Assembly: GCF_000298215.1 (NCBI RefSeq)
Contig: NZ_BAHD01000052.1
Span: 1 to 51,150, forward strand
Direction: 5' to 3'
DNA from: Kineosphaera limosa NBRC 100340
GTDB taxonomy: Bacteria > Actinomycetota > Actinomycetes > Actinomycetales > Dermatophilaceae
DNA length: 51,150 bases
This document shows positions 31,900-39,761 of the stretch, piece by piece. Below the pieces are notes generated by a model that was not told where the DNA came from, searched no databases, and worked only from the letters and a program-made list of their open reading frames with translations. The position numbers were made by a program, and so were the translations under genes. The first letter of the stretch is position 1. Each line of letters opens with the position of its first letter.

Positions 31900-33708
31900 T
31901 CAGACCACTGTGGAAGGGCTGTTGGCGTACAGCGCCTCGATCTCGTCGCCGAAGTCCCGGTAGATGGCGGGGCGCTTGAGCTTCATCGACGGCGTCAGGT
32001 ACCCACCGGCCTCGGTGAAGTCGGTGCGCAAGACGCGGAACTCGCGGATCGACTCCGCGCGACTGACGGACTTGTTGGCGCGGTCGATGGCCTGTTGCAG
32101 GTGTTCGTGCACGTACGGGTCGTCGTAGGCCTCTTCCAACGTGATGTTCGGCCGGTCGTGCGCCTTGCCCCAGGCGGGCAGCATCTCGCTGTCGATGGTG
32201 ACCAGGGCTGCGATGTACGGTCTCCGGTCGCCCACGACAAGACACTGGGAGACGAGGGGGTGTGCTCGCACGACGTCCTCGAGCACGGTCGGGGCGACGT
32301 TCTTGCCGCCGGCCGTGACCAGCAGTTCCTTCTTGCGCCCGGTAATCGTGAGGTTGCCGTCGTCGTCGAGTTCACCGATGTCGCCGGTCTTGAGCCAGCC
32401 GTCCTCGGTGAACGTCTCTCGGGTGGCCTCTTCGTTCTTGTAGTAGCCGCGGAACACGCCGACGCCGCTGGCCAGGATTTCGCCGTCCTCGGCGATCCGG
32501 ATGCCGACCCCGGGCAGTGGCTGGCCGACGGTGCCGATGCGGATGTGACCCGGCACGCACACGTTGGTAGGCGCCGTCGTTTCGGTCAGGCCGTAGCCCT
32601 CGAGCACATTGATGCCGACGCCGCGGAAGAAGTGCCCCAGGCGCGGGCCCAGCGGGGCGCCGCCGCACACGGCGTAACGGACCTGGCCACCCATGACCGC
32701 CCGCAGCTTCGAGAAGACGATGATGTCGAACAGCTTGTGCTGCGCCCGCAGGAGCAGCGACGCTCCGCCCTCGTCGAGGGCGCGGCTGTAAGAGATGGCG
32801 GTCTTGGCGGCGAGCCGGAAGAGGCGGCCCTTGCCTTCGGCGGCCAGGCGCTGATCGGTCGCGTTGTAGATCTTCTCGAAGACCCGCGGCACGCACAGCA
32901 GGAACGTCGGGCGGAAGGACTGCAGGTCGTCCATGAGATTGGTGATGTCCGGCGAGTGCCCGATGCGGGCGCGGGAGTAGAACGCGAGCACCTCGATGAG
33001 CCGCGCCAACACGTGCGCCAGCGGCAGGAACAGGATCGTCGAGGACCCGGGAGCCACGACGTCACCGACTGCCAGCTTGGTGTTCTCGGACAGATCGAGG
33101 AAATTGCCGTGCCGCAGCTCGCAGCCCTTGGGTCGACCCGTGGTGCCGGAGGTGTAGATGATCGTCGCGATGTCGTCGCGCGTGGCGACGTTGGCCCGCT
33201 CCCGCAGCGTCGCTTCATCGACCTCGGCGCCGGCCTCCGCCAGCTCCTCAAGATGCCCGGCGTCGATCTGCCACACGTGCTTGAGAGCGGGCAGGTCGTC
33301 GCGGACCGAGGCGACGCGCTGGGTGTGCGGCTCCAGCTCGGTGATGATCGCGACGGCTTCGCAGTCGGAGAGGATCCAGGAGACCTGCTCGGCGGAGGAG
33401 GTCTCGTAGACGGGCACGGGCACGGCGCCGGCGGTCCAGATCGCGAAGTCGCACAGGGTCCATTCGAACCGGGTGCGGCTCATGAGGGCGACCCGGTCGC
33501 CAGTCTGAACCCCGGCCGCGATCAGTCCCTTGGCGATGTCCTCGACCTTGTCCGCGAACTGTCCGTACGTCAGGTCGCGCCAGCTTTCGCCGTCCCGTAC
33601 GGAGAAGGCGACGCCCTCGGAGCCTTCGTCGGCGTTGTACCTGGCCAACTGGCCGAGGTTGCTCATCGTGGTGGGCTGGGCGATGGGATCGACGATGATC
33701 TCCTGCAT
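31900..33708 (-). CDS. Long-chain fatty-acid-CoA ligase (FadD15-like)
   Basis: A 602-residue adenylate-forming enzyme that activates fatty acids as acyl-AMP and then acyl-CoA. The AMP-binding motifs are intact: IIYTSGTTGRPKGCE (P-loop), GYGLTETTAPTNV, GWLKTGDIGELDDDG, and ITGRKKELLVTAGGKNVAP; the C-terminal Lys is in MKLKRPAIYRDF. Length and the LFLPLAHVLAR segment match the FadD15/long-chain group. It opens with ATG at 33708. The gene stands alone, convergent with the zincin and divergent from the SRPBCC gene. Confidence 0.92.
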   Translation of the reverse strand: MQEIIVDPIAQPTTMSNLGQLARYNADEGSEGVAFSVRDGESWRDLTYGQFADKVEDIAKGLIAAGVQTGDRVALMSRTRFEWTLCDFAIWTAGAVPVPVYETSSAEQVSWILSDCEAVAIITELEPHTQRVASVRDDLPALKHVWQIDAGHLEELAEAGAEVDEATLRERANVATRDDIATIIYTSGTTGRPKGCELRHGNFLDLSENTKLAVGDVVAPGSSTILFLPLAHVLARLIEVLAFYSRARIGHSPDITNLMDDLQSFRPTFLLCVPRVFEKIYNATDQRLAAEGKGRLFRLAAKTAISYSRALDEGGASLLLRAQHKLFDIIVFSKLRAVMGGQVRYAVCGGAPLGPRLGHFFRGVGINVLEGYGLTETTAPTNVCVPGHIRIGTVGQPLPGVGIRIAEDGEILASGVGVFRGYYKNEEATRETFTEDGWLKTGDIGELDDDGNLTITGRKKELLVTAGGKNVAPTVLEDVVRAHPLVSQCLVVGDRRPYIAALVTIDSEMLPAWGKAHDRPNITLEEAYDDPYVHEHLQQAIDRANKSVSRAESIREFRVLRTDFTEAGGYLTPSMKLKRPAIYRDFGDEIEALYANSPSTVV

Positions 33709-33964
33709 GGCGACACTCCATGTCCTTCTGCGGTGCCGCGGCCGATGCGCAAGGGCCTGGCCACGGCGTTAGTTATCTCGACGGTAACCGACCGACCGGC
33801 TGATCGACATCACCACGGAGCCCGACGGGCGCCTCGTGATGGGTGGTACAGGCACCTCATGGGTGGGAGACCCCACAGGTGGGCAACGGCGCTTCGGCTC
33901 CCCGAGGGCGCCGTCGCGGGCGGGGCACACGCGCGACGGTCCGCGCCCGGTAGCGTCTACCAGC

Positions 33965-34414
33965 ATGGCCCAGCACACCGAATCCGCTGTAGTTATCGAG
34001 GCGCCCGCCGAGGCGGTGCTCGACGTCATCGCCGATCTGGAGTCCTACCCGACGTGGGTCAAGGGGCTGCAGACGGTCGAGGTGCTCACCGAGGACGAGG
34101 GGTGGGCGGACGAGGCGCGCTTCTTGTTGGACGCCGGGGTCATCAAGGACGACTACGTGTTGCGCTACACCTGGGATGTCGAGGAGGACAGCACGGGCGT
34201 CGTCTCCTGGGAGTTGGTGCGTGCGCAGAACCTGACGGCCATGGACGGCTCGTACACGTTGGTCGCCGAGCCGGGCGGAACGCGCGTCACCTATCGGCTC
34301 GCGGTGGATCTGCGGATGCCGCTGCCGGGGATGCTGCGGCGCAAGGCCGAGCGCTCCATCGTCGAAACGGCCCTGACCGACCTCAAGGCGCAGGTGGAGG
34401 GAACCACCCGATGA
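33965..34414 (+). CDS. SRPBCC (START-like) domain protein
   Basis: A 149-residue protein with the polyketide cyclase/START helix-grip fold. MAQHTESAVVIEAPAEAVLDV begins the first strand and helix, DLESYPTWVKGLQTVEVL is the typical second segment, and GTRVTYRLAVDLRMPLPG lines the cavity. Such proteins bind lipids or other hydrophobic ligands, or serve as chaperones for enzymes. It corresponds to Rv2185c in the mycobacterial block. TAGCGT eight bases before the ATG suggests a nearly leaderless transcript. It overlaps the next gene by four bases. Confidence 0.88.
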   Translation: MAQHTESAVVIEAPAEAVLDVIADLESYPTWVKGLQTVEVLTEDEGWADEARFLLDAGVIKDDYVLRYTWDVEEDSTGVVSWELVRAQNLTAMDGSYTLVAEPGGTRVTYRLAVDLRMPLPGMLRRKAERSIVETALTDLKAQVEGTTR

Positions 34415-34902
34415 GCTCAGCCTCACTCGAGGCCGACGACGGTGACGTACCCGACGATGAGGCGGCGGGCGGCCATTTCGAGGCCAACTCGCCGCCATCG
34501 CAGGAGTCCGGTCCGTCGCGGTTGGAGGAGGAGCGGCGGCTGCTCATCGAGGCTCTCACCGGGGCCTTCGGTGCCTACGTGCCCACGGCCAAGACTGGTG
34601 GTGACCAGGCGGCCGAGGGGCAGAGCGAGGCCCACGGCACCGCCGGGTCAACCCGCGCCGGGGCGGACTTCGATGGCCCGGATGCTGCGAGGACCGCGGG
34701 CGCGCAGGCACAGGTAGGGTGCGGGCAATGCGGCTGCAAAGCGCCCCGCGCCTGCACGGTCTGCCCGATCTGTCGGACGGCGGCCGGTGCCCTGGACCCT
34801 GCGTTGTTGGAGCGGGTGGCTGACGCGGCGCAACTGGTGGCCGAGGGTTTGCGCGCCGCGGCGCGCAAAGTCGCCGCGATGGACGAACGGGATCGGAGTT
34901 GA
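34411..34902 (+). CDS. Acidic protein with C-terminal Cys cluster, unknown function
   Basis: A 163-residue protein. The first 55 residues are acidic and disordered-looking. RLEEERRLLIEALTGAFGAYV begins a helix, and near residue 109 six cysteines occur within 18 residues (CGQCGC, then CTVCPIC), a dense metal-binding pattern. The rest is helical (LLERVADAAQLVAEGLRAAARK). No family is recognised. The ATG overlaps the SRPBCC stop (ATGA), and the ROK gene starts seven bases downstream, so it belongs to a four-gene operon. Confidence 0.78.
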   Translation: MSSASLEADDGDVPDDEAAGGHFEANSPPSQESGPSRLEEERRLLIEALTGAFGAYVPTAKTGGDQAAEGQSEAHGTAGSTRAGADFDGPDAARTAGAQAQVGCGQCGCKAPRACTVCPICRTAAGALDPALLERVADAAQLVAEGLRAAARKVAAMDERDRS

Positions 34903-34909
34903 CCTCAAG

Positions 34910-35860
34910 ATGACGACAACGGTGGGCATCGACATCGGCGGCACCAAGATCAGTGCCGGCGTCGTCGACGAGCACGGCACGATCCTGCTCTCCGAGCGTT
35001 CCGAGACGCCGGCCAAGGAGCCGGACGCGATTGTGGCGACCGCGAGCTCGCTGGTCCGTCGGCTGCGAGCCCAGCACGACTTCGAGGCGGTCGGGGTGGC
35101 CTGCGCCGGCATGGTCGACGCAGAGCGCTCGATGGTGCGTTTCGCCCCGAACATCGCGTGGCGAGACGCCCCGATGAAGGCGATGCTGGAGGAGCAGATC
35201 GAGCTGCCGGTCGTCATCGAGAACGACGCGAACGCTGCGGCCTGGGGCGAGTTCTTGTACGGGCCGGCGCGCGAAGTCAACGACATGGTGCTCATCACGA
35301 TCGGCACGGGGGTCGGCGGCGGGGTCGTCTTCGACGGTCAGTTGATGCGCGGCGCGTTCGGCATCGCCGGTGAACTCGGCCACCTGCGGGTCGTGCCGGG
35401 CGGGCACCTGTGCGGGTGCGGTAACCGCGGCTGCTGGGAGCAGTACGCCTCCGGCAACGCCCTGGTCCGCGACGGGCGCGAACTCATGCGCACGGCACCG
35501 GGGCTCGCGGCCGGCCTGGCCGAGGCCTCCGGAGGGAGCCCCAAGAAGCTCAAGGGGCCCGACATCACGAAGGCCGCGCAAAGTGGTGACGCGGCGAGCA
35601 TCGAGCTGCTGCAGGACCTCGGCCGATGGATCGGAGAGGGGGCCGCGTCGATCGCCGCGATCCTGGACCCGAGCATGTTCGTGCTCGGCGGCGGGGTCGC
35701 CGAAGCCGGTGACCTGCTGCTCGAGCCCGCGCAGTCTGCTTACCGGCGCAACCTCTCCGGTCGCGGCTACCGCCCGGAGGCCACGTGGGCACTGGCCCAT
35801 CTGGGCAACGACGCGGGGGTCATCGGCGCCGCCGCTCTGGCCAGGCCGGACGCTCGCTGA
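34910..35860 (+). CDS. ROK-family glucokinase, first of two
   Basis: A 316-residue sugar kinase. The ATP motif GIDIGGTKISAGVVDEHG opens the protein; the catalytic Asp lies in VIENDANAAAWGE; GTGVGGGVV is the second phosphate motif. The ROK zinc site is complete: GELGHL gives the His and CGCGNRGCWEQ the three Cys. It most likely phosphorylates glucose with ATP and/or polyphosphate. Its stop shares TGATG with a second ROK gene, indicating tight co-translation. Confidence 0.9.
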   Translation: MTTTVGIDIGGTKISAGVVDEHGTILLSERSETPAKEPDAIVATASSLVRRLRAQHDFEAVGVACAGMVDAERSMVRFAPNIAWRDAPMKAMLEEQIELPVVIENDANAAAWGEFLYGPAREVNDMVLITIGTGVGGGVVFDGQLMRGAFGIAGELGHLRVVPGGHLCGCGNRGCWEQYASGNALVRDGRELMRTAPGLAAGLAEASGGSPKKLKGPDITKAAQSGDAASIELLQDLGRWIGEGAASIAAILDPSMFVLGGGVAEAGDLLLEPAQSAYRRNLSGRGYRPEATWALAHLGNDAGVIGAAALARPDAR

Positions 35861-36945
35861 TGGGGCAGAAGTTCGCCATCGGCATCGACATCGGCGGCAC
35901 GAAGGTCTCCGGTGGGCTGGTCGATGAGTCCGGGCGCATCGTCGGCCGGGCCCGGCGGGACACCCCGGAGCGGTCGAAGTCGCCGCGGATCGTGGAGGAC
36001 ACGATCGTCTCGGTCTTCAACGAGCTGATGGACGGGGTGGCCGCCGACAAACCCGGCGGGGATGCCGATGAGGTGGCGGCGGTCGGTATCGGTGCGGCGG
36101 GCTTCGTCGGCGCCGACGGCGCGACGGTCGTGTTCGCCCCCCACCTATCGTGGCGCAACGAGCCGCTGCGGCGTTCGCTGAGCGACCGGATCGGGCGGCC
36201 GATCTTCGTCGAGAACGACGCGAACGCGGCGGCCTGGGCGGAGTGGCGCTACGGCGCGGCGCGCGGCGAATCCCATCTGGTGATGATCACGTTGGGCACG
36301 GGTATCGGTGGCGGCCTCATCGTCGACAACCGCTTGCAGCGTGGCAAGTGGGGGATCGCGGCTGAGTATGGGCACATGCAGGTGGTGCCGGACGGCCAGC
36401 GATGCGAGTGCGGCAACCGCGGCTGCTGGGAGCAGTACGCCTCGGGCAATGCGCTGGTGCGGGAGGCACGGTCGATGATCCTGGCCGGCTCTCCGGTCGT
36501 GCAGGATCTGGCGGCGCGCGTCGACCACGACCCCAGCCAGCTGACGGGCCCGCTCATCACGGAGGCGGCCAAAGCCGGGGACCCGACGGCGCGGGAGTTG
36601 CTGGCGGAGGTCGGCCACTGGCTCGGCGTGGGGCTGGCCAATATCGCGGCCGCCTTGGACCCGGGCCGTTTTGTCATCGGTGGCGGTGTGAGTGCGGCCG
36701 GTGATCTGCTCATCGCCCCGGCGCGAGACACGTTCCGCCGCAAGCTGACCGGGCGCGGATACCGCCCCGAGGCCCAGGTCGTCGCCGCCGCGCTGGGCAA
36801 CGACGCCGGCCTCATCGGCGCCGCCGACCTGGCCCGCGTGCAGGCGGCTGGTGGTGTGGCGGGCGACGCCTCCAGCTCCGGCGATGCGGCTCACAGCGCC
36901 CGACGCGGCACCGCGCCCTGCCCCCCGCACCGCGACAGCATCTGA
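35860..36945 (+). CDS. ROK-family glucokinase, second of two
   Basis: A 361-residue paralogue of the preceding protein. It retains GIDIGGTKVSGGLVDESG, VENDANAAAWAEW, GTGIGGGLIV, EYGHMQV, and the zinc cysteines in CECGNRGCWEQ. It has an Ala/Ser-rich extension of about 30 residues after the kinase domain (GDASSSGDAAHSARRG), absent in the first copy. Strong similarity and head-to-tail order point to tandem duplication followed by divergence, for example in sugar or phosphate-donor preference. TGATG overlap links the two genes. Confidence 0.9.
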   Translation: MGQKFAIGIDIGGTKVSGGLVDESGRIVGRARRDTPERSKSPRIVEDTIVSVFNELMDGVAADKPGGDADEVAAVGIGAAGFVGADGATVVFAPHLSWRNEPLRRSLSDRIGRPIFVENDANAAAWAEWRYGAARGESHLVMITLGTGIGGGLIVDNRLQRGKWGIAAEYGHMQVVPDGQRCECGNRGCWEQYASGNALVREARSMILAGSPVVQDLAARVDHDPSQLTGPLITEAAKAGDPTARELLAEVGHWLGVGLANIAAALDPGRFVIGGGVSAAGDLLIAPARDTFRRKLTGRGYRPEAQVVAAALGNDAGLIGAADLARVQAAGGVAGDASSSGDAAHSARRGTAPCPPHRDSI

Positions 36946-37002
36946 CTCGGCTTCCGCCAACCGCTCAGCCCCTTTTCGCATCGCTGCCACGTGGGGCGGG
37001 GT

Positions 37003-37602
37003 TCAGACGATGGCGCCGTCGTCGTCGTCCTCGTCGCGTTGCTCGCGCTTTGGGAGGCGGGCGACGAGGATGGCGAAGCCGGCAACGGAAAGGGCGATGG
37101 CCAGGCCCGCATAGAGGCGGGGGCCGCTGGTGACGGCGATGTAGACGAGCCAGAGGGGGCCGCCGATGAGACCGATGAGTGCTCCCCAGAAGCCCAGGTC
37201 ACCCGCGGGTAGCGGGCGAGGTGGCGGGGGGACGAAGTCCTCGTCCGGTTCCTCCGGGGGTGAGTAGCTGCGCCAGCCGGGCTGCTCCGCCCCCTGGCCG
37301 AACACGGCGGAGACCGAACGATCGGACTCGCGCCACGACGCCGAGCTGGGCGGGTCGGCATCTGCGGCGAGCGGGCCGGTCGGATCGTCGGTCGCGTCGT
37401 CCCTCGGCCGATCCGGGGTGGCGCCGGATCCCTGCTCGCCGGGCTCGAGGTGCTGCTCGACGGGCTCGAAAGGAGGGGCGTTGGGGTCGCGACGGTGGCC
37501 GGGGTCGTGGTGCCAGTTGGCGACGATGTCGGCGAATCGGTCGGCGTAGTCGCTTTCGGTCAGGGCCGGCTCGTCGCGGGGATCCTCGGGGCGGTCAGGC
37601 AT
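37003..37602 (-). CDS. Membrane protein with long acidic N-terminus, unknown function
   Basis: A 199-residue protein. The first 130 residues are acidic, Pro-rich and probably disordered (PDRPEDPRDEPALTESDYAD, and later PEEPDEDFVPPPPRPLP). Two membrane segments follow: LGFWGALIGLIGGPLWLVYI and YAGLAIALSVAGFAILVA. The C-terminus is short and charged. No family function is known to me. ATG at 37602 overlaps the end of the upstream esterase gene by eight bases, so translation is coupled; an upstream in-frame extension through that gene is rejected. Confidence 0.75.
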   Translation of the reverse strand: MPDRPEDPRDEPALTESDYADRFADIVANWHHDPGHRRDPNAPPFEPVEQHLEPGEQGSGATPDRPRDDATDDPTGPLAADADPPSSASWRESDRSVSAVFGQGAEQPGWRSYSPPEEPDEDFVPPPPRPLPAGDLGFWGALIGLIGGPLWLVYIAVTSGPRLYAGLAIALSVAGFAILVARLPKREQRDEDDDDGAIV

Positions 37603-38407
37603 CGGCCGCAGCCTCCCGATCGTCGGTGGCGGCCCGCGTCGGATGGGCGGCGGCCACCCGCTCCACGAACCGCAGCGACTCCGCGGCGAGCAGCTCGGCG
37701 TCGTTGTCGAGCGTGGCCACGTGATAGCTGTCGGGCAGTTCGAGCACGGTGACATCTGCGGAACCCACCGCGCCGAGAAACAGCCGCCAGCTGGAGGCCG
37801 GCACCACATGGTCCTCCAGGGAGTGCGCCAGCAGCACTGGCACCTGTACGTCGCCGAGCCCAGCGACCGTTCGCCGCCACAACTGCACCTGAGAGCTCAA
37901 CGCGCGCAACGGAATCCGGTCGTAGGACCACTCCGGCTCGCCGTCGGCGCGGTGCACGTCGTTGCCGATGCCGGGCAACGAGGGCAGCACCCGACTCAGG
38001 AACGGCAGGGCGTGCATGCGGGGGTCGTCGACGCGGAACGCGGGATTGATGAGCACGAGCCCGTGCACCGACTCCGGATGCAGCTGGGCCAGGCGGGTGA
38101 CCAAGGCGCCGCCCATCGACAGGCCCACCGCCACGACGACCCGGCAGCGAGCGTGCAACTCGACGAAGGCCGACTCCAGACCGGCGTACCAATGCCGCCA
38201 CGTGGTGTCGTTGAGCTGCTGCCACGTCGTGCCGTGACCCGGCAGCAACGGCGCCCGCACGGAGTAGCCGGCAGCTGCGAAGGCTTGCGCGAGCGGCCGC
38301 ACACCTTGCGGCGACCCCGTGAAGCCGTGACAGACGAGAACCCCGACGTCACTGCCGTCGTGAGTGAACGGGCTCAGATCGACCGACCGGCCGACAGCCT
38401 GCGTCAT
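37595..38407 (-). CDS. Alpha/beta-hydrolase, carboxylesterase/monoacylglycerol lipase type
   Basis: A 270-residue serine hydrolase. VLVCHGFTGSPQGVRPLAQA supplies the oxyanion-hole region; the nucleophile elbow is VGLSMGGALV; the acid and base appear in LAHSLEDHVVPA and ELPDSYHVATLDND. The size and motifs match the Est30/monoacylglycerol lipase group, so short-chain esters or monoglycerides are probable substrates. ATG at 38407 follows GAGGAGGGG. It is divergent from the acyltransferase gene, which also handles glycerolipids. Confidence 0.88.
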   Translation of the reverse strand: MTQAVGRSVDLSPFTHDGSDVGVLVCHGFTGSPQGVRPLAQAFAAAGYSVRAPLLPGHGTTWQQLNDTTWRHWYAGLESAFVELHARCRVVVAVGLSMGGALVTRLAQLHPESVHGLVLINPAFRVDDPRMHALPFLSRVLPSLPGIGNDVHRADGEPEWSYDRIPLRALSSQVQLWRRTVAGLGDVQVPVLLAHSLEDHVVPASSWRLFLGAVGSADVTVLELPDSYHVATLDNDAELLAAESLRFVERVAAAHPTRAATDDREAAADA

Positions 38408-38585
38408 GTCCCCTCCTCGTCGACGCGCACACTTCGATTCTGTCACGTTGGCGCGCTAGGCCGGGAAGCCCGGCGGGTGGGGGCGTTAGAGTGCGCCCGT
38501 CACGCACCGAACTTTTCCCTGCCCCGCGCGCCCTCGTCCCGGGCCCGCGAGCAGGCCCGACTTCTACCGACCCAGCGAGGTGTCC

Positions 38586-39752
38586 ATGCTCTATTGGGTG
38601 CTCAAGCACATCCTGCTCGGGCCGCTGATGAGCGTCTTGTTCCGCCCCCGGGTCGAAGGGGCCGCGAACGTGCCCCGGTACGGACCAGCGATCCTGGCGA
38701 GCAACCACCTGTCTTTCTCCGATTCGCTGTTCCTGCCGCTGGTCGTCGACCGGCGCATCACCTTTCCGGCGAAGATGGAGTACTTCACCGACCGCAGCCT
38801 CATCGGCCGGCTCAAGGCGTTCTTCTTCCGCGGCACCGGCCAGATCCCCATCGACCGCACCGGCGGACAGGCCTCGCGGGCCGCTATCGACGCCGGCCTG
38901 GCGGTGCTGGCCCGCGGCGAGCTGTTCGGCATCTACCCCGAGGGCACGCGATCACCGGACGGGCGGCTCTACCGCGGCAAGACCGGCATCGCGCGGATGG
39001 CGATCGAGGCGGGCGTTCCGATCATTCCGGTCGCCATGATCGGCACCGACAAGGCGCAGCCCACCGGTCAGAAGATCCCGCACATCACGCCGATCGGGGT
39101 GCGCTTCGGCACACCGATCGACGTATCGCCCTACGCGGGTCGGTCGGACGACCGGGCGGTGCTGCGCCAGATCACTGACGAGGTGATGGCCTCGCTGGCG
39201 CAACTGTCCGGGCAGGAATACGTCAACGAGTATGCGGCCGTGCGCAAGGCCGCGATCGCGCAGAAAGCCGAGGAACTCTTGGCCGCCGCGCGGGTCGAGT
39301 CCGAGCGGGCGCGCGCCAAGGCCGAGGAGCTCGTGGTGTCCGCCCGAGCCGAAACCGAGAAGGCGCGGGTGCGCGCCGACGAGCTGGTCGCCTCCGCCAA
39401 GGCCGAGTCGGAGCGTGCGATGGTGCGGGCCGATGAGTTCGTGGCCTCGGCGAAGGCCGAGTCGGAGCGGGCACGGGTGCGAGCCGATGAGTTCGTCGCC
39501 TCCGCAAAGGCCGAGTCGGAGAAGGCGTGGGCCAGGGCTGACGAGTTCGTCACCTCCGCGGTCGACCGGGCCCGCGCGCGCCGCGACCGTGACGACACGC
39601 CCGACGACACGCCCGACGACACGCCGGACGACGGGCCCGACGACCTACACGGACCGGAACGGACGCCCGACGAGCATGACGACGCCGCGCCCACTCCTCG
39701 CGGCGACGCAGCAGAGGGCTCGGGGACGCCCCGAACGGCGGCCACGGGCTGA
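38586..39752 (+). CDS. PlsC-family acyltransferase with repeat-built helical tail
   Basis: A 388-residue protein. Residues 1 to about 215 are a 1-acylglycerol-3-phosphate acyltransferase domain: NHLSFSDSLFLP (residues 40-51, the HX4D motif), FRGTGQIPIDRTGG, IYPEGTRSPDGRLYRGKTG (EGTR near 119), and IIPVAMIGT. From residue 228 a charged helix is built from six 18-residue repeats such as RADEFVASAKAESERARV. A Thr-Pro-Asp-Asp repeat near residue 338 and an acidic tail follow. Ordinary PlsC enzymes stop near residue 230-250. ATG at 38586 has GAGG five bases upstream; GTG at 38580 is an alternative. The position matches Rv2182c. Confidence 0.9.
   Translation: MLYWVLKHILLGPLMSVLFRPRVEGAANVPRYGPAILASNHLSFSDSLFLPLVVDRRITFPAKMEYFTDRSLIGRLKAFFFRGTGQIPIDRTGGQASRAAIDAGLAVLARGELFGIYPEGTRSPDGRLYRGKTGIARMAIEAGVPIIPVAMIGTDKAQPTGQKIPHITPIGVRFGTPIDVSPYAGRSDDRAVLRQITDEVMASLAQLSGQEYVNEYAAVRKAAIAQKAEELLAAARVESERARAKAEELVVSARAETEKARVRADELVASAKAESERAMVRADEFVASAKAESERARVRADEFVASAKAESEKAWARADEFVTSAVDRARARRDRDDTPDDTPDDTPDDGPDDLHGPERTPDEHDDAAPTPRGDAAEGSGTPRTAATG
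39267..39590 (+). repeat. 54-bp in-frame tandem repeat, six copies
   Basis: Copies begin at 39267, 39321, 39375, 39429, 39483 and 39537. Each encodes 18 residues of the form AxEhhxxAxAExExAxxR, where the second position is Glu or Asp and h is hydrophobic. Copies three to five are most alike; the first and last are diverged. Eighteen residues equal five turns of an alpha-helix. Confidence 0.85.
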
Positions 39753-39761
39753 GCGGGGGAG

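Noticed and set aside
31819-33960. Plus-strand frame opposite the acyl-CoA ligase that joins the 34411 gene
   Set aside because: Only the portion from 34411 is protein-like and has its own coupled start; the rest is antisense to a motif-complete ligase.
39597-39650. Frameshift suspected in the Thr-Pro-Asp-Asp repeat of the acyltransferase tail
   Set aside because: The 12-bp repeat stays in frame and the acidic tail continues to a normal stop before the kinase gene.
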